Assembly (NCBI GenBank): GCA_038405435.1
Contig: JBBYHZ010000001.1
Length of the DNA stretch: 64,000 bases
Origin: Dryocola clanedunensis_A
Lineage (GTDB): Bacteria > Pseudomonadota > Gammaproteobacteria > Enterobacterales > Enterobacteriaceae
Reading direction: 5' to 3' (one strand)
The notes below the pieces were generated by a model that did no database searches, was not told the DNA's origin, and was given only the letters and a program-made list of their open reading frames with translations. Of the stretch, positions 26,401 to 34,525 are shown piece by piece (position 1 is the first letter of the stretch; the number at the start of each line of letters is the position of its first letter). A program made the translations under genes and the position numbers.

Positions 26401-26854
26401 CTTGCGCATTCATTCCGCCGGCGAATGAACCTTCGCCTGAGGCCAGTGCCTGATAGCCAAAGGCCAGAGCATCCAAAGCCGTAGCCTCAGCAGAAGCGCC
26501 GATAGCAACCGAGTTATCACCCGTCACCAGCGTGTTATCGCCCAGCGCAATCCCATTTGAAGTAGATGCAACGCTGTTTGGCCCAATAGCGATCGAGCCA
26601 GATACACCCGTTGCTTCCCCCCCATTAATAGAAGTATTTGCTACGTTATTACCATCCAGTGCTGCTGAACTAGTTCCTCTTTCAGCTACCCATGCCTCAG
26701 CAGGAAAAGATAACAATGCGGCGGTTAATGCTCCAGATGCAGTAATTATACGACGCGGGCCATTTTTGCCTTTGCCATTTGCTCGTGAATATTCCCCGGC
26801 AATAACCCAGACAGAATGGACCTTATTCCATACCAGACGATAAATTCTATTCAT
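23456..26854 (-). CDS. Trimeric autotransporter adhesin (YadA/SadA/UpaG type)
   Basis: A 1,132-residue type Vc adhesin. The N terminus is an extended signal peptide (MNRIYRLVWNKVHSVWVIAG, then a hydrophobic stretch cleaved near SFPAEAWVA). Residues about 75-420 are YadA-head beta-roll repeats of the AxAxGxxSxAxG kind. Next come neck and stalk units, with necks such as TVSVGDVGEERTVTNVAAGR and DAVNGSQLYA; the ~190-residue unit containing KYFHANSTGTDSSATG occurs twice. The last ~70 residues are the membrane anchor, ending GGAVGVGYQW. Three chains should form one 12-strand barrel. It heads an operon with the OmpA-type lipoprotein. Expected role: adhesion, autoaggregation or biofilm. Confidence 0.92.
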   Translation of the reverse strand: MNRIYRLVWNKVHSVWVIAGEYSRANGKGKNGPRRIITASGALTAALLSFPAEAWVAERGTSSAALDGNNVANTSINGGEATGVSGSIAIGPNSVASTSNGIALGDNTLVTGDNSVAIGASAEATALDALAFGYQALASGEGSFAGGMNAQAQGNLAMAIGSNAQALSDETMAMGNNTTANGLAAFALGSESQANGQWTISIGNLTEATGDNAIAIGAKSKATTTGATALGNFAEANEINALALGNYAISSGLGSAAIGPGAHANDIRAVAIGDTAEANGQDSVSIGAGSNSAEFSIATGYGASATGSYSIASGANSVASGRFAQATGIEAKALTDYSLAIGYQAQSNAMRSIALGAETSANAINAITIGRRASADVNSEFGIAMGTLAAVSADQAIAIGTQSVASTRKGVAIGSNSVANRVGMSGATELFSGVAVTSGNGAVSVGFAGGERQLTNVAGGTQETDAANIRQLKAVEQETVELSGQVVHYDTYVDGTTNYNSITLGGDTYNSTTHTGGTKIINVAEGTDPGDAVNFAQLTETNNSINNIFTTGTKYFHANSTGTDSSATGIDAVAIGMSAVADVANSVALGQGAKTDTVVATTGTTIAGVNYTFAGANPLSTVSVGSQGRERTITNVAAGRLNTNSTDAVNGSQLYATNQAINTLNTGITELDENSVKYDKNSDGSTNYNSITLGGDTHNTTTKTGGTKIVNVAAGIAPDDAVNFAQLTETNNTINNLYGGGTKYFHANSTGTDSSATGTDAVAIGQSATASAANAIAIGHGAEASTASSIALGDGAKTQETVGTEGINIRGKDYAFAGNTPVGTVSVGDVGEERTVTNVAAGRVTATSTDAVNGSQLYAVADAVNNITEGVTHLDNRSTKYDVHNDGTTNYNKITLAGDTTIITNLAAGTEDSDAVNVSQLNAVDSKVNNITNGKEGMFQVNNTSSQPKPRPTGKDAVAGGAGTVASGDNSTAIGTRAKAAHNNAVALGNNSLTDRDNSVSVGYTGGERQVAHVAAGTRGTDAVNVNQLNSGITQANQYTDNKFGALKNMVDDNKDKLSAGISGAMAMASLPQPYQPGASMVSLGGGTYQSQSAVALGVSTISDNGKWVTKISGTTTSQGDMGGAVGVGYQW

Positions 26855-27030
26855 AAATATTCCTTCCCCGGTGCCATACCGGAAATAACGTTAATTCACT
26901 ACTGCTTGTAGAGTAGCGGTGAGATCATTAAACAATACATATTCCGAGTGATGCATGGCTCACTCACGTAACGGACTAAAAAGCCATCAAAAGCAAAAGA
27001 AACTTTCGCAGTGTAAGTAGTTATTATTTA

Positions 27031-28029
27031 TTATTGGTACGTTATATTAAGCACAGCCAAAGCATTTGCTTCACCAGGCATCACAACAGGCTTTGTCTGA
27101 TAATAACGGGCAGTTAAAGGTAATGACTCTGACGCTCCCGCAGTGGACTTTAATAACAAAGACTCCCCTATTTTTAATGGCTGGCCATTATACATTAATT
27201 GCATTCCGACCCCACTGGCAGTACCCGTACTACCTTGTCCACTTAAGGCAAAGACACTGGTGTCTGCCACATCCGGATGTTGGGTCGCACTCAACGTGGC
27301 GTAAACATTCGTACCTGCAACACAGCTCAGACCTAAGTTTTGCGTTGCCGTCTTAGCCGGATTAAATCCCACCGCTGAACCGAACTCGCTGGCATTTAAC
27401 GTACCCATTTCATAATTTAAAGATGTGGTAGTTAATGTACACACCTGCGGGATGAGCTTTGTAGCTCTCCCAAATGTTGGGCTAGATATGAGGTAGTTTG
27501 CTGTTGTATTTGTGGGTTGATAAGCCATGCTAACCATTGTCGACCTCATACTTCCAGTCTCCATTGGTTCGTTTGGCCCCGCTAACTTCACCCATTCAAC
27601 CGTTAATGTTGTACTTCCAAATACTGTGTTTGCACTATAAGTCTGAAGCAGTAATGTAGAGTCAGGAGTAATATACTTACCCAACGCCGAATCATATATC
27701 CGAATGCCAATCCCTATATTAGTTGTTTGATACACATTTGCAAAAGAGGTAACCTGTGTCGAGTTTGCAGTGAAACTTTTATATATTTTAGTTGTCGCAC
27801 CACACTTTATTGATACATTGATTGAGCCAGACACTCGAGCGATTACTGTTCCCGCAGGATCCGAAGGTTTATAAACAATCTGAGCTCCTGGAGAAAATTC
27901 CGGATACTGCTCGAAATCAGTCCCACTGCCAGTACAACCAGGTCCAGGAGCAGCTAATGCTTCAAAACTCGATGAACCTAAAAGAATTGCAATGAATAAA
28001 AAACAAATGTGAGACCTTGTTAAACTCAT
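27031..28029 (-). CDS. Fimbrial tip adhesin (chaperone-usher, two-domain)
   Basis: The last gene of the fimbrial operon. From ATG 28029 the product is 332 residues with a signal peptide (MSLTRSHICFLFIAILLGSS ... ALA); upstream ATGs at 28053 and 28092 are in frame and cannot be excluded. The N-terminal ~180 residues are a divergent receptor-binding domain with a Cys near its start (PGPGCTGSG); the C-terminal ~140 residues are a pilin domain (PQVCTLTTTSLNYEMGTL, ending AVLNITYQ). Length, position after the usher and the two-domain plan fit a FimH-like tip subunit; the receptor cannot be predicted. Confidence 0.8.
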   Translation of the reverse strand: MSLTRSHICFLFIAILLGSSSFEALAAPGPGCTGSGTDFEQYPEFSPGAQIVYKPSDPAGTVIARVSGSINVSIKCGATTKIYKSFTANSTQVTSFANVYQTTNIGIGIRIYDSALGKYITPDSTLLLQTYSANTVFGSTTLTVEWVKLAGPNEPMETGSMRSTMVSMAYQPTNTTANYLISSPTFGRATKLIPQVCTLTTTSLNYEMGTLNASEFGSAVGFNPAKTATQNLGLSCVAGTNVYATLSATQHPDVADTSVFALSGQGSTGTASGVGMQLMYNGQPLKIGESLLLKSTAGASESLPLTARYYQTKPVVMPGEANALAVLNITYQ

Positions 28030-28113
28030 ACAATAACACCATAAGTAATTCATACTATAGACTCTGAAATCTTTGAATAGAACACAGAACAATTAAATGA
28101 GAAAATATTCGAA

Positions 28114-30645
28114 TTAATTGTTCTTACAAGTTACGTTCAATTGGATAACACCAGTACTTTGATCCGCAGGGAGAGACACAGGTAATACACATTGTTCACC
28201 CACACCCTCGCCCCATTCAACTTTCAGCGTTGTCTGCGGAGGCAAACCGGTGATATACGCCTGGCCGCCATCTCCAACAATAAAGCCTTCGGCACTACCG
28301 TTATCGGCAAATTTCACCGTGGCACCAAACGGAACCGCTTCACCGTTCGCTTGCCTAATGGTAATGAGCGCCCGCGCACCGATATTAGCTTTATATTCTG
28401 CACGCACTACCGCCCCCCGGGTCGGTACCACTGTTTGTGTGGTCAGATCCAGCTCAACGTCATCCGGCAGCGTTTGGGTATCAAGCGTCAGGCTGTTTTC
28501 ACGATAAGGTGTCAGGCTGGTTGCTACCGTGTATCCGCGCCAGTCGGTTTTCACACCCTGCTGGCTTTGTACGCTCACACCTTTTGCCCCCGGGGCCTTC
28601 ACCAGGCCAATGGTTTCACCCAGCGGTTGTGAGAACGTCACGCCGTCTTCATGTGCCAGAATCCCGCCAGAAACCCCATAATTCACCCGCTGGCTGTCCT
28701 TGTTATAACCATACCCGGCGTTCACTTCTCCATAGGTCCCTTTGTAATCCGCATTCAGGTTACCGGTATTGCCCTGGCCTTTGGTGGCATACCCTTCCTG
28801 CACACCCCAGCTCAGCGCATTGTTCTGCAATGCAACCCCGTTCATCCCCACCATATGCGACGTGCTGCCCTGCTTGCTGGAACTCATGTTGTAGTTGGCC
28901 CAGGTTCCCGCCATAAATTTATCCAGCGGCACACTCACGTTCAGTGCAAAGACCTGATCCTTGTCATACATCTTGCCACTGCTGCCTGTGCCGCTGGCCG
29001 TGCTGTTCTTGCTCCAGGTGTAGTTCATGCCCCAACTGACCCCTTTCCAGGAATTGTTATACCCGGCGCTGTAGGACTCCATCGACTTGTTCTGCGACCA
29101 GTAGTCCTCTTTGATTGCGCTGAGGCTTAAAGCCCCAAAAGCTGCGCCCAGGGTCTGGCTGACGGTCAGTTCCATACGGTTACGGCGACGTTCCTGTAAC
29201 GCGCTGCTGTCGCCATAAGAGTCGAGCACTTCCTGCAGGCTGTAGTAACCGGCAGTGGAGTAGCGGTAACCAGCGATAGCAAAGTTGGTGCCACTATCCA
29301 CAAAGTTTTTGCTGTAGCGAATACGCCATGACTGGCCATTTCTTTTCGCCATATCCTGCGGAGTGGACCATGCCTGAGTGACGTCAGTTGAAAACGCACC
29401 GATGTCACCCATATTTTTACCCACACCCGCCGCCAGAGACTGATAATGACTCGACTCCTGAACGCCACCGTAAAGTGTAAAACCGTGTGGCAGACCATAA
29501 ATGCCCGTGCCCTGTGCGAAAGGCGTTTTATCCACGCTCCCGTCATAAGAACGATACTGCCCACCGGTTAAGGAATATTTAAGGCGTCCTTCACGTTGCA
29601 GAACCGGCAAAGAAGCAAAAGGCACCACTGAATGCTGCTCGGAACCGTCCGCTTCTTTGATGGTGACATCCAGGTCACCTGAGCCACCGGTCGGGAACAT
29701 ATCGGTGATTTCAAACGCGCCGGGAGCAACATAGCTTTGATAAATAATGTAACCATTCTGCCGAATGGTGACCTGTGCATTGGTACGCGCAATACCACGA
29801 ACAACAGGGGCATAGCCTTTCAGGCTATCCGGTAACATCTCATCATCTGACGCCAGTTGACCACCGCGGAACGGCACTGAATCGAACACATCCGCCGGAG
29901 AAGAACTGTCCCCTAACGTCATCTGACTTTTCAGCGAAATAATATTGCGCTGCGCATAGGTGTAGACCGTATCCCAACGGTCCTGACCGTTACTGTCACG
30001 GTTCCAGGTTGTGTAGTTTCGTAGTCTCCACGCGCCGAGATTCAACCCAGGACGCAGGTTAGCGTACTGACTGTCGGTGTCACCGCTGTCTGAACCGCTA
30101 GTTTGATCGCCACTGAAACTGTAATTCAATAACGCCGCATTAATCCCTTCATCCCACCGTTCTGGTGGCATGTAACCACGCGCTTTTGGCGATAACGCGG
30201 CTTGCGGAATGCTAATCAACAGTTTTTGGGTGTTAAAAAGGAACTCATAACTGGCAGAGGGGATTGCCGCAAGATTAGCGCATTCATTGCCCTTTCCTAA
30301 TTCAGGGAACAGTTCTGTTTTCACACCAAAACTGTTTAATAACGCCACGCTTAAACACGGAGCGAGCTCTTGCTGTTCATTGTTATTAATGGCCTTAAAT
30401 TCAATTTCTCGCGTATCGACCATTTGATCATTAACAATCACATCTACACGATAGTTACCTGGCGCCTGGATATCATCTTCAAAACCTGATAAATCAGCAC
30501 CTTTCATCGTTGGGTTGTCTACACCTAAAAATTCCGGGTTGAAATAGTCACGCGCCTGAGTTTCGCAGGAAACACCTGACAGGACCAACGCCACACAATA
30601 AGCCAGGCGAGCAGAAAATAATCGATGTAAAAATAACTTATTCAT
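28114..30645 (-). CDS. Outer membrane fimbrial usher (FimD/PapC family)
   Basis: An 843-residue usher. A signal peptide runs to about ETQA, followed by the N-terminal chaperone-binding domain starting RDYFNPEFLG. The 24-strand barrel holds a plug domain (GYAPVVRGIARTNAQVTIRQ) and the family motif FPTGGSGDLDVTIKEADGSE. The two C-terminal domains end with the paired Cys (QCVLPVSL and LNVTCKNN). Full length for the family and no frameshift, so the secretion pore should work. It lies between the minor subunit (30873) and the tip adhesin, with a 227-base gap upstream of its start. Confidence 0.93.
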   Translation of the reverse strand: MNKLFLHRLFSARLAYCVALVLSGVSCETQARDYFNPEFLGVDNPTMKGADLSGFEDDIQAPGNYRVDVIVNDQMVDTREIEFKAINNNEQQELAPCLSVALLNSFGVKTELFPELGKGNECANLAAIPSASYEFLFNTQKLLISIPQAALSPKARGYMPPERWDEGINAALLNYSFSGDQTSGSDSGDTDSQYANLRPGLNLGAWRLRNYTTWNRDSNGQDRWDTVYTYAQRNIISLKSQMTLGDSSSPADVFDSVPFRGGQLASDDEMLPDSLKGYAPVVRGIARTNAQVTIRQNGYIIYQSYVAPGAFEITDMFPTGGSGDLDVTIKEADGSEQHSVVPFASLPVLQREGRLKYSLTGGQYRSYDGSVDKTPFAQGTGIYGLPHGFTLYGGVQESSHYQSLAAGVGKNMGDIGAFSTDVTQAWSTPQDMAKRNGQSWRIRYSKNFVDSGTNFAIAGYRYSTAGYYSLQEVLDSYGDSSALQERRRNRMELTVSQTLGAAFGALSLSAIKEDYWSQNKSMESYSAGYNNSWKGVSWGMNYTWSKNSTASGTGSSGKMYDKDQVFALNVSVPLDKFMAGTWANYNMSSSKQGSTSHMVGMNGVALQNNALSWGVQEGYATKGQGNTGNLNADYKGTYGEVNAGYGYNKDSQRVNYGVSGGILAHEDGVTFSQPLGETIGLVKAPGAKGVSVQSQQGVKTDWRGYTVATSLTPYRENSLTLDTQTLPDDVELDLTTQTVVPTRGAVVRAEYKANIGARALITIRQANGEAVPFGATVKFADNGSAEGFIVGDGGQAYITGLPPQTTLKVEWGEGVGEQCVLPVSLPADQSTGVIQLNVTCKNN

Positions 30646-30872
30646 GGCTGTACTTATTCCTTCATTGTGTTGACTGCGCGTCCTGCTTGCGAAATATCAA
30701 CCTCGTCATTAGCCATCAACAATACACATGGAAATACCAGGCATGCTGAATAGATGTCGCGATTAAAAAACTTAGATTAAATTCCAGAGGCTTTAATTCT
30801 TATTAAAATAATACTGCTAAGTAAAATTATTTAACGCGCAGGAAAAACATTAATAACTAATGCCTGCTGCGA

Positions 30873-31385
30873 TTATTGATAAGTAAAATCAGCGTTCACA
30901 ATAGAGGCAAATGTCCCGCCTTTCGCTCCACCCTGGGGCGTGAAAATCCTCGCTGAAAGTGGAAACCTGGAAAATCGCATCCCATCAGCCTCGCTGATTT
31001 CGATATCTTTTGTAATGAGACTCCCGTTGCTGTACACCACATCACGAGTCAAGTTTGTCAGACGCAATGCGACGCGCTCTGCACTTCCTGAATTCGCAAA
31101 AGCGGTTACATCATCATCATCTGCTGTCCCGCTGAGAGTGAGTGTCACTTTCTGGACAGACTCAGGGCAATCAATAACCTTTAACTGGAAATTCTGCCAC
31201 TCTCCACCACTCCCCGCGTCGCTCAAACTTCTTGCCCCAACCGGGCTGAATTCGATCGTTTTCGATACAGTGTTTACATTTACCGTACAGGATGATGCCA
31301 CCACCACCCCACCGATATTAATATTGGTCGCCCAGGCACTGCCAGACAGTAATGCTGGTATCAAAACTAACCATAAACGGGACAC
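30873..31385 (-). CDS. Minor fimbrial subunit
   Basis: A 170-residue pilin-like protein. I choose the GTG at 31385 because a perfect AGGAGG lies five bases upstream; the longer frame to 31451 overlaps the next subunit gene. After a signal peptide ending SGSAWA, the mature protein begins NINIGGVVVASSCTVNV and carries the pilin disulfide (Cys in SSCTVN and in VIDCPES), ending NADFTYQ. It probably acts as an adaptor or tip-fibrillum subunit beside the 31423 subunit, with which it shares the ASIV-x-ADFTYQ C terminus. Confidence 0.82.
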   Translation of the reverse strand: MSRLWLVLIPALLSGSAWATNINIGGVVVASSCTVNVNTVSKTIEFSPVGARSLSDAGSGGEWQNFQLKVIDCPESVQKVTLTLSGTADDDDVTAFANSGSAERVALRLTNLTRDVVYSNGSLITKDIEISEADGMRFSRFPLSARIFTPQGGAKGGTFASIVNADFTYQ

Positions 31386-31422
31386 GAAAGCCTCCTGAAT
31401 GCGTATCCTGAGCGTTCGCCCA

Positions 31423-31935
31423 TTACTGATAGGTAAAATCGGCAACCACAACAGAGCTTATGGTTCCTGGCGTCACAGAACCGGCAGCGGTATACGCACG
31501 AGCTTTCAGTTTAAACGTCACAGTGTTATCGGCCAGTACTGGCAGCGTCAGGGTCGTACCGTTAGATAACAGTGAGCTATCCTCTGCATTTGACAGTTCC
31601 ACCGCCAGAGGGGTTGCCGTACCGGTGTTTTTGTACATGGTGGTGCTGGTTGTATCAGCTGTACCAGTAAAAGTGGCTTTAACGTTGGTGGTGCCCACCG
31701 GGCAACTGGTCAGTTTCAGATCCTGTGTAACTGGCGTACTCCCGGAACCCGCCGTTGCTAATGTAGAAGCCTGAATGTTTTGCCCTAAGTCCATCGTTAA
31801 ATCACCAGAACCTGAGTTAACCACGCAAGGAGAAGCCACGACTTTACCGGTGATATTAATATTCACTGGGTCAGCCGCAAAAACAGCGGCACTGCTCATT
31901 AAAAACATGCTTACCGGGATGAATAATTTACGCAT
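31423..31935 (-). CDS. Minor fimbrial subunit
   Basis: A 170-residue pilin-like subunit beginning MRKLFIPVSMFLMSSAAVFA (signal peptide), then a mature domain with the conserved disulfide (Cys in ASPCVVN and TSCPVG) and the C-terminal beta-zipper SSVVVADFTYQ. The start is ATG 31935; a GTG two codons upstream is possible. It shares the subunit fold with the 30873 product and with the major subunit. A stem-loop at 31986-32006 (CCAGCCG/CGGCTGG) lies in the gap upstream and may tune expression relative to the chaperone gene. Confidence 0.83.
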   Translation of the reverse strand: MRKLFIPVSMFLMSSAAVFAADPVNINITGKVVASPCVVNSGSGDLTMDLGQNIQASTLATAGSGSTPVTQDLKLTSCPVGTTNVKATFTGTADTTSTTMYKNTGTATPLAVELSNAEDSSLLSNGTTLTLPVLADNTVTFKLKARAYTAAGSVTPGTISSVVVADFTYQ

Positions 31936-32085
31936 TTCCACTTATCTCTCTTTCATTTCACGCCATGCGCGATATTTGATGTTAACCAGCCGCTGTATCC
32001 GGCTGGCCTTTTAATACAGGTTGACGATCGGTGACCTCTTAAGATTGGCTTTGAGTATCACCTTAAATACTGCCGCAAACGTTTA

Positions 32086-32757
32086 TTACATTTTTACCTG
32101 GTGGATTTCACCCTGAGCACCAAAGTCAGTAATCAGACGGAAGGTAATTGCGCCGCTATTCCCCGCCATTTTAAATTTAGTATTTGCACCAGGGGCGACG
32201 TAGGTAACGTCAGGTAACGACTTGCCACCCACTTTAATTTCGTTGAAATTCATATAATAGCCAGTTGGATTCGTTACCTGTAATTCATCACCTACACGGG
32301 TCCATTTCAATTGCTCAGCTAATTCCCCTGGTACTTTTCCTTTCAGCGCTTCGGGGCGGTAGATCAGCTTTATGCGTGTTTTTACCGCTATCTGTAGCGT
32401 ATTGTCTTTCTTAGGCGAGGATGGTATGGATTTAATATTCAACCAGTACATCGACTCTTTGTTTTCCGCTAAATTCCCGGCACGGACAATACGCATCACG
32501 TTTTGCTGTCCCTGATTCAGCCGGAACAACGGAGGAGTAATGACAAAGGGGGCTTTCTCAGCGCCACCGCTCTGGGTTTCAATCCAGGACTGGATAAGAT
32601 ACGGAACATTATCCGGGTTGCTGACGCTCAGTGAAGACTCCTTTTTACCGCCGTCGTATATTACGCGAGTGCCACCAATAATGACCCCAGCGTTCGCTGC
32701 TGTGATAGATAATATCGCCAGCAGACATGTGAATAAGGTATTTCGAATAACTTTCAT
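32086..32757 (-). CDS. Periplasmic fimbrial chaperone (PapD/FimC family)
   Basis: A 223-residue chaperone with a signal peptide ending ITAANA. The two immunoglobulin-like domains carry the subunit-anchoring Arg in GGTRVIYDGGKKES and the Lys in VKTRIKLIYRPEAL, and the edge-strand motif QQNVMRIVRAG. It completes the fold of each pilin by donor-strand complementation and delivers it to the usher. It follows the major subunit gene after a stem-loop gap of about 70 bases, as in many operons where the major pilin must be made in excess. Confidence 0.93.
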   Translation of the reverse strand: MKVIRNTLFTCLLAILSITAANAGVIIGGTRVIYDGGKKESSLSVSNPDNVPYLIQSWIETQSGGAEKAPFVITPPLFRLNQGQQNVMRIVRAGNLAENKESMYWLNIKSIPSSPKKDNTLQIAVKTRIKLIYRPEALKGKVPGELAEQLKWTRVGDELQVTNPTGYYMNFNEIKVGGKSLPDVTYVAPGANTKFKMAGNSGAITFRLITDFGAQGEIHQVKM

Positions 32758-32779
32758 TTTTACTCCAGGATTTAAGATT

Positions 32780-32802
32780 ACGGGCTGGACATGCCAGCCC
32801 GT
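32780..32802 (-). terminator. Intercistronic stem-loop after the major pilin gene
   Basis: A perfect nine-base stem, ACGGGCTGG against CCAGCCCGT around ACATG, between the major pilin and chaperone genes. In fimbrial operons such hairpins end most transcripts after the pilin or stabilise its message, giving an excess of major subunit. The lack of a U tract on the coding strand suggests a partial terminator or processing block rather than a full stop. Confidence 0.55.
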
Positions 32803-32826
32803 ATTTCTTATTAAAAAAATAAGAAA

Positions 32827-33348
32827 TTAGTTGTAGTTCAGAGTGAACTGAGTCACTGCATTAGCAGGGCCCGCAGTTACGGTGTCGCTCATTGCAATGT
32901 AGCGTGCATAGAACGGCAGCTCATTGTCACCTTCAGCCAGGTCGTATGGCGCAGAAGCGGTAAACAGAGGCAGTTTTTCCTGAGACTTGTCTGCCAGTTC
33001 GATTGCTACACCCTCAGCCACGTCTGCATCCTGAGTCAGCTTCAGTACGCTGTCGTCGCCGTCATAGCCAATACCGTCGAACTTAACGGATGCGCTGGTT
33101 ACGGTGGCCGGGCAATCTTTCACTTTCAGCACAAATTTGGTGGCTGAAGCTTTAGAGCCTGCACCGTCAAAGGCAGAACGCGCAACTTTGCCCAGATCAA
33201 CTGTCATCGTGTTGTTAGTACCGATATCAACGACACAGGCTTCATCCGTGATTTCACCGGTGAAGTTTACAGTGCCATCAGCAGCAAACGCGTTAGCAGC
33301 TGAGAAAGCGACAAAAGCAACAGCAACAGCAATCAGGTTCTTTTTCAT
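32827..33348 (-). CDS. Major fimbrial subunit (FimA-like pilin)
   Basis: A 173-residue pilin: signal peptide MKKNLIAVAVAFVAFSAANA, donor strand starting ADGTVNFTGEITDEAC, disulfide between Cys in TDEACVV and VKDCPAT, and the C-terminal penultimate-Tyr beta-zipper TQFTLNYN. First gene of the six-gene leftward operon (pilin, chaperone, two minor subunits, usher, tip adhesin). The pilin-chaperone-subunits-usher-adhesin order differs from the E. coli fim order. Confidence 0.92.
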   Translation of the reverse strand: MKKNLIAVAVAFVAFSAANAFAADGTVNFTGEITDEACVVDIGTNNTMTVDLGKVARSAFDGAGSKASATKFVLKVKDCPATVTSASVKFDGIGYDGDDSVLKLTQDADVAEGVAIELADKSQEKLPLFTASAPYDLAEGDNELPFYARYIAMSDTVTAGPANAVTQFTLNYN

Positions 33349-33742
33349 TACATTTTCCTTAATATTATTTTAACTAAAGTACAAAAACACGTATAAATAA
33401 CCCCCTGAGACAAACCAGGAACTCATTTAATTTCAATGTGTATAATTCATTTATACCTACACTAAGATATAAATCTTCCATTCGCAGCGAGTAACATTTT
33501 CTGAATCAGAAAACATATAGAAAGGCAGAACTCACAAGACCCAAACACCAGTAATAATGCCGGGTTGTGATGGATATTACCGCCAGGACAATTCTCATAT
33601 AAAAACGCCTACTGGTTCAAGTGCTTTCTCGGTCTAACTTTAGACCGAGAAAGTCATTCATGAATAAACTTTTGCCGCGCAATAATACGCACCACCTATA
33701 AACGAAAGCTTTTTACTGTAATAATTAGCGGGCTATTTGCAG
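33349..33742. promoter_or_regulatory. Control region between the fimbrial operon and the paired regulators
   Basis: About 390 AT-rich bases separate the divergent pilin and regulator genes. The clearest element is a perfect 13-base inverted repeat at 33624-33653, CTTTCTCGGTCTA against TAGACCGAGAAAG around ACTT, about 90 bases before the regulator start. It has no T tract, so it may be an operator or a transcript-end stem rather than a normal terminator. I looked for a second inverted repeat that would make an invertible switch and found none. Confidence 0.5.
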
Positions 33743-34405
33743 ATGATTAAAAAACAAAATTTAGATTTATTTTCAGCAACATACAAAAATGAGGATCGCC
33801 GCCCCCATCAAAGCATTTTGAATCTAATCGATTATTTTGACGCTAATTCCAACAAAATTGAAACAAATTCTCAACAGATTATCCACTATATTGAGAATGA
33901 AGAGAGGAACGTTTTCATTCTTCACAAGGGGAGCGTTGGACTATATCGCTCCCGTGATTCCATGGTTCTAAATTCAGAATCATCGCCATTTATCTTCGGC
34001 TTTAGCAATCAGATATCAGATCCTGACTATCTTTTCATGCGTACTCAGGAGCCATCGACAATCAGTTATTTACCTCTGAGCGAAGCAAACAAGATTGTTG
34101 AAAAGAACGATCTCTGGAAAGATTTAGCCTTCCTGCTGGTATATACCGCTGCGAGGGTTTACGAACACTGCTCAAGTATTTCTCAGCCTACATCTTACGA
34201 AATCATAAAGTACCAACTGCTCGAGTTGATGAAAGAAAGCGATGAGATCCGAAACAATACTACCGCTGCAGGGTATATCAAGAGCAGAACATTTTTGTCA
34301 CGAAGTGGAATCATGCGCATCTTATCTGAGCTTAAAGTCGGGGGCTACATCCAGATTGAACGTGGCGTATTAACCAAGATTATCCATCTACCTAAAAAAT
34401 ATTGA
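33743..34405 (+). CDS. IprA/YaiV-like winged-helix regulator, copy 1
   Basis: A 220-residue protein with a Crp-like cyclic-nucleotide-fold half (no phosphate-binding cassette visible) and a C-terminal winged helix: YIKSRTFLSRSGIMRILSEL then KVGGYIQIERGVLTKI. This is the layout of the IprA/YaiV (CaiF-related) regulators. I use the ATG at 33743; a TTG two codons earlier is possible. It is divergent from the fimbrial operon and followed 120 bases later by a paralogue, so the pair most likely controls fimbrial expression. AT-rich codon use matches the rest of the block. Confidence 0.72.
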   Translation: MIKKQNLDLFSATYKNEDRRPHQSILNLIDYFDANSNKIETNSQQIIHYIENEERNVFILHKGSVGLYRSRDSMVLNSESSPFIFGFSNQISDPDYLFMRTQEPSTISYLPLSEANKIVEKNDLWKDLAFLLVYTAARVYEHCSSISQPTSYEIIKYQLLELMKESDEIRNNTTAAGYIKSRTFLSRSGIMRILSELKVGGYIQIERGVLTKIIHLPKKY

Positions 34406-34525
34406 GTTTTTTGTAGAGGATGGTATGAATCGTCAGAATCTTTGCACTACGACAAGGGCTGGTCATGCGGTAAGCGCATCGCATTATTTCTGCTATATTC
34501 TTAGATAAACTCTTTGCAAGTTTGT

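Noticed and set aside
23841..26854. Regular repeats suggesting a CRISPR array
   Set aside because: The periodicity comes from protein repeats of the trimeric adhesin; repeats are not identical, have no unique spacers and no cas genes are near.
30873..31451. Long version of the minor fimbrial subunit starting at 31451
   Set aside because: It overlaps the previous subunit gene and puts a non-signal stretch before the signal peptide; GTG 31385 has a perfect AGGAGG.
33349..33742. Invertible promoter element for fimbriae (fimS-like)
   Set aside because: Only one local hairpin is present; no separated inverted-repeat pair and no FimB/FimE-type recombinase gene in the window.
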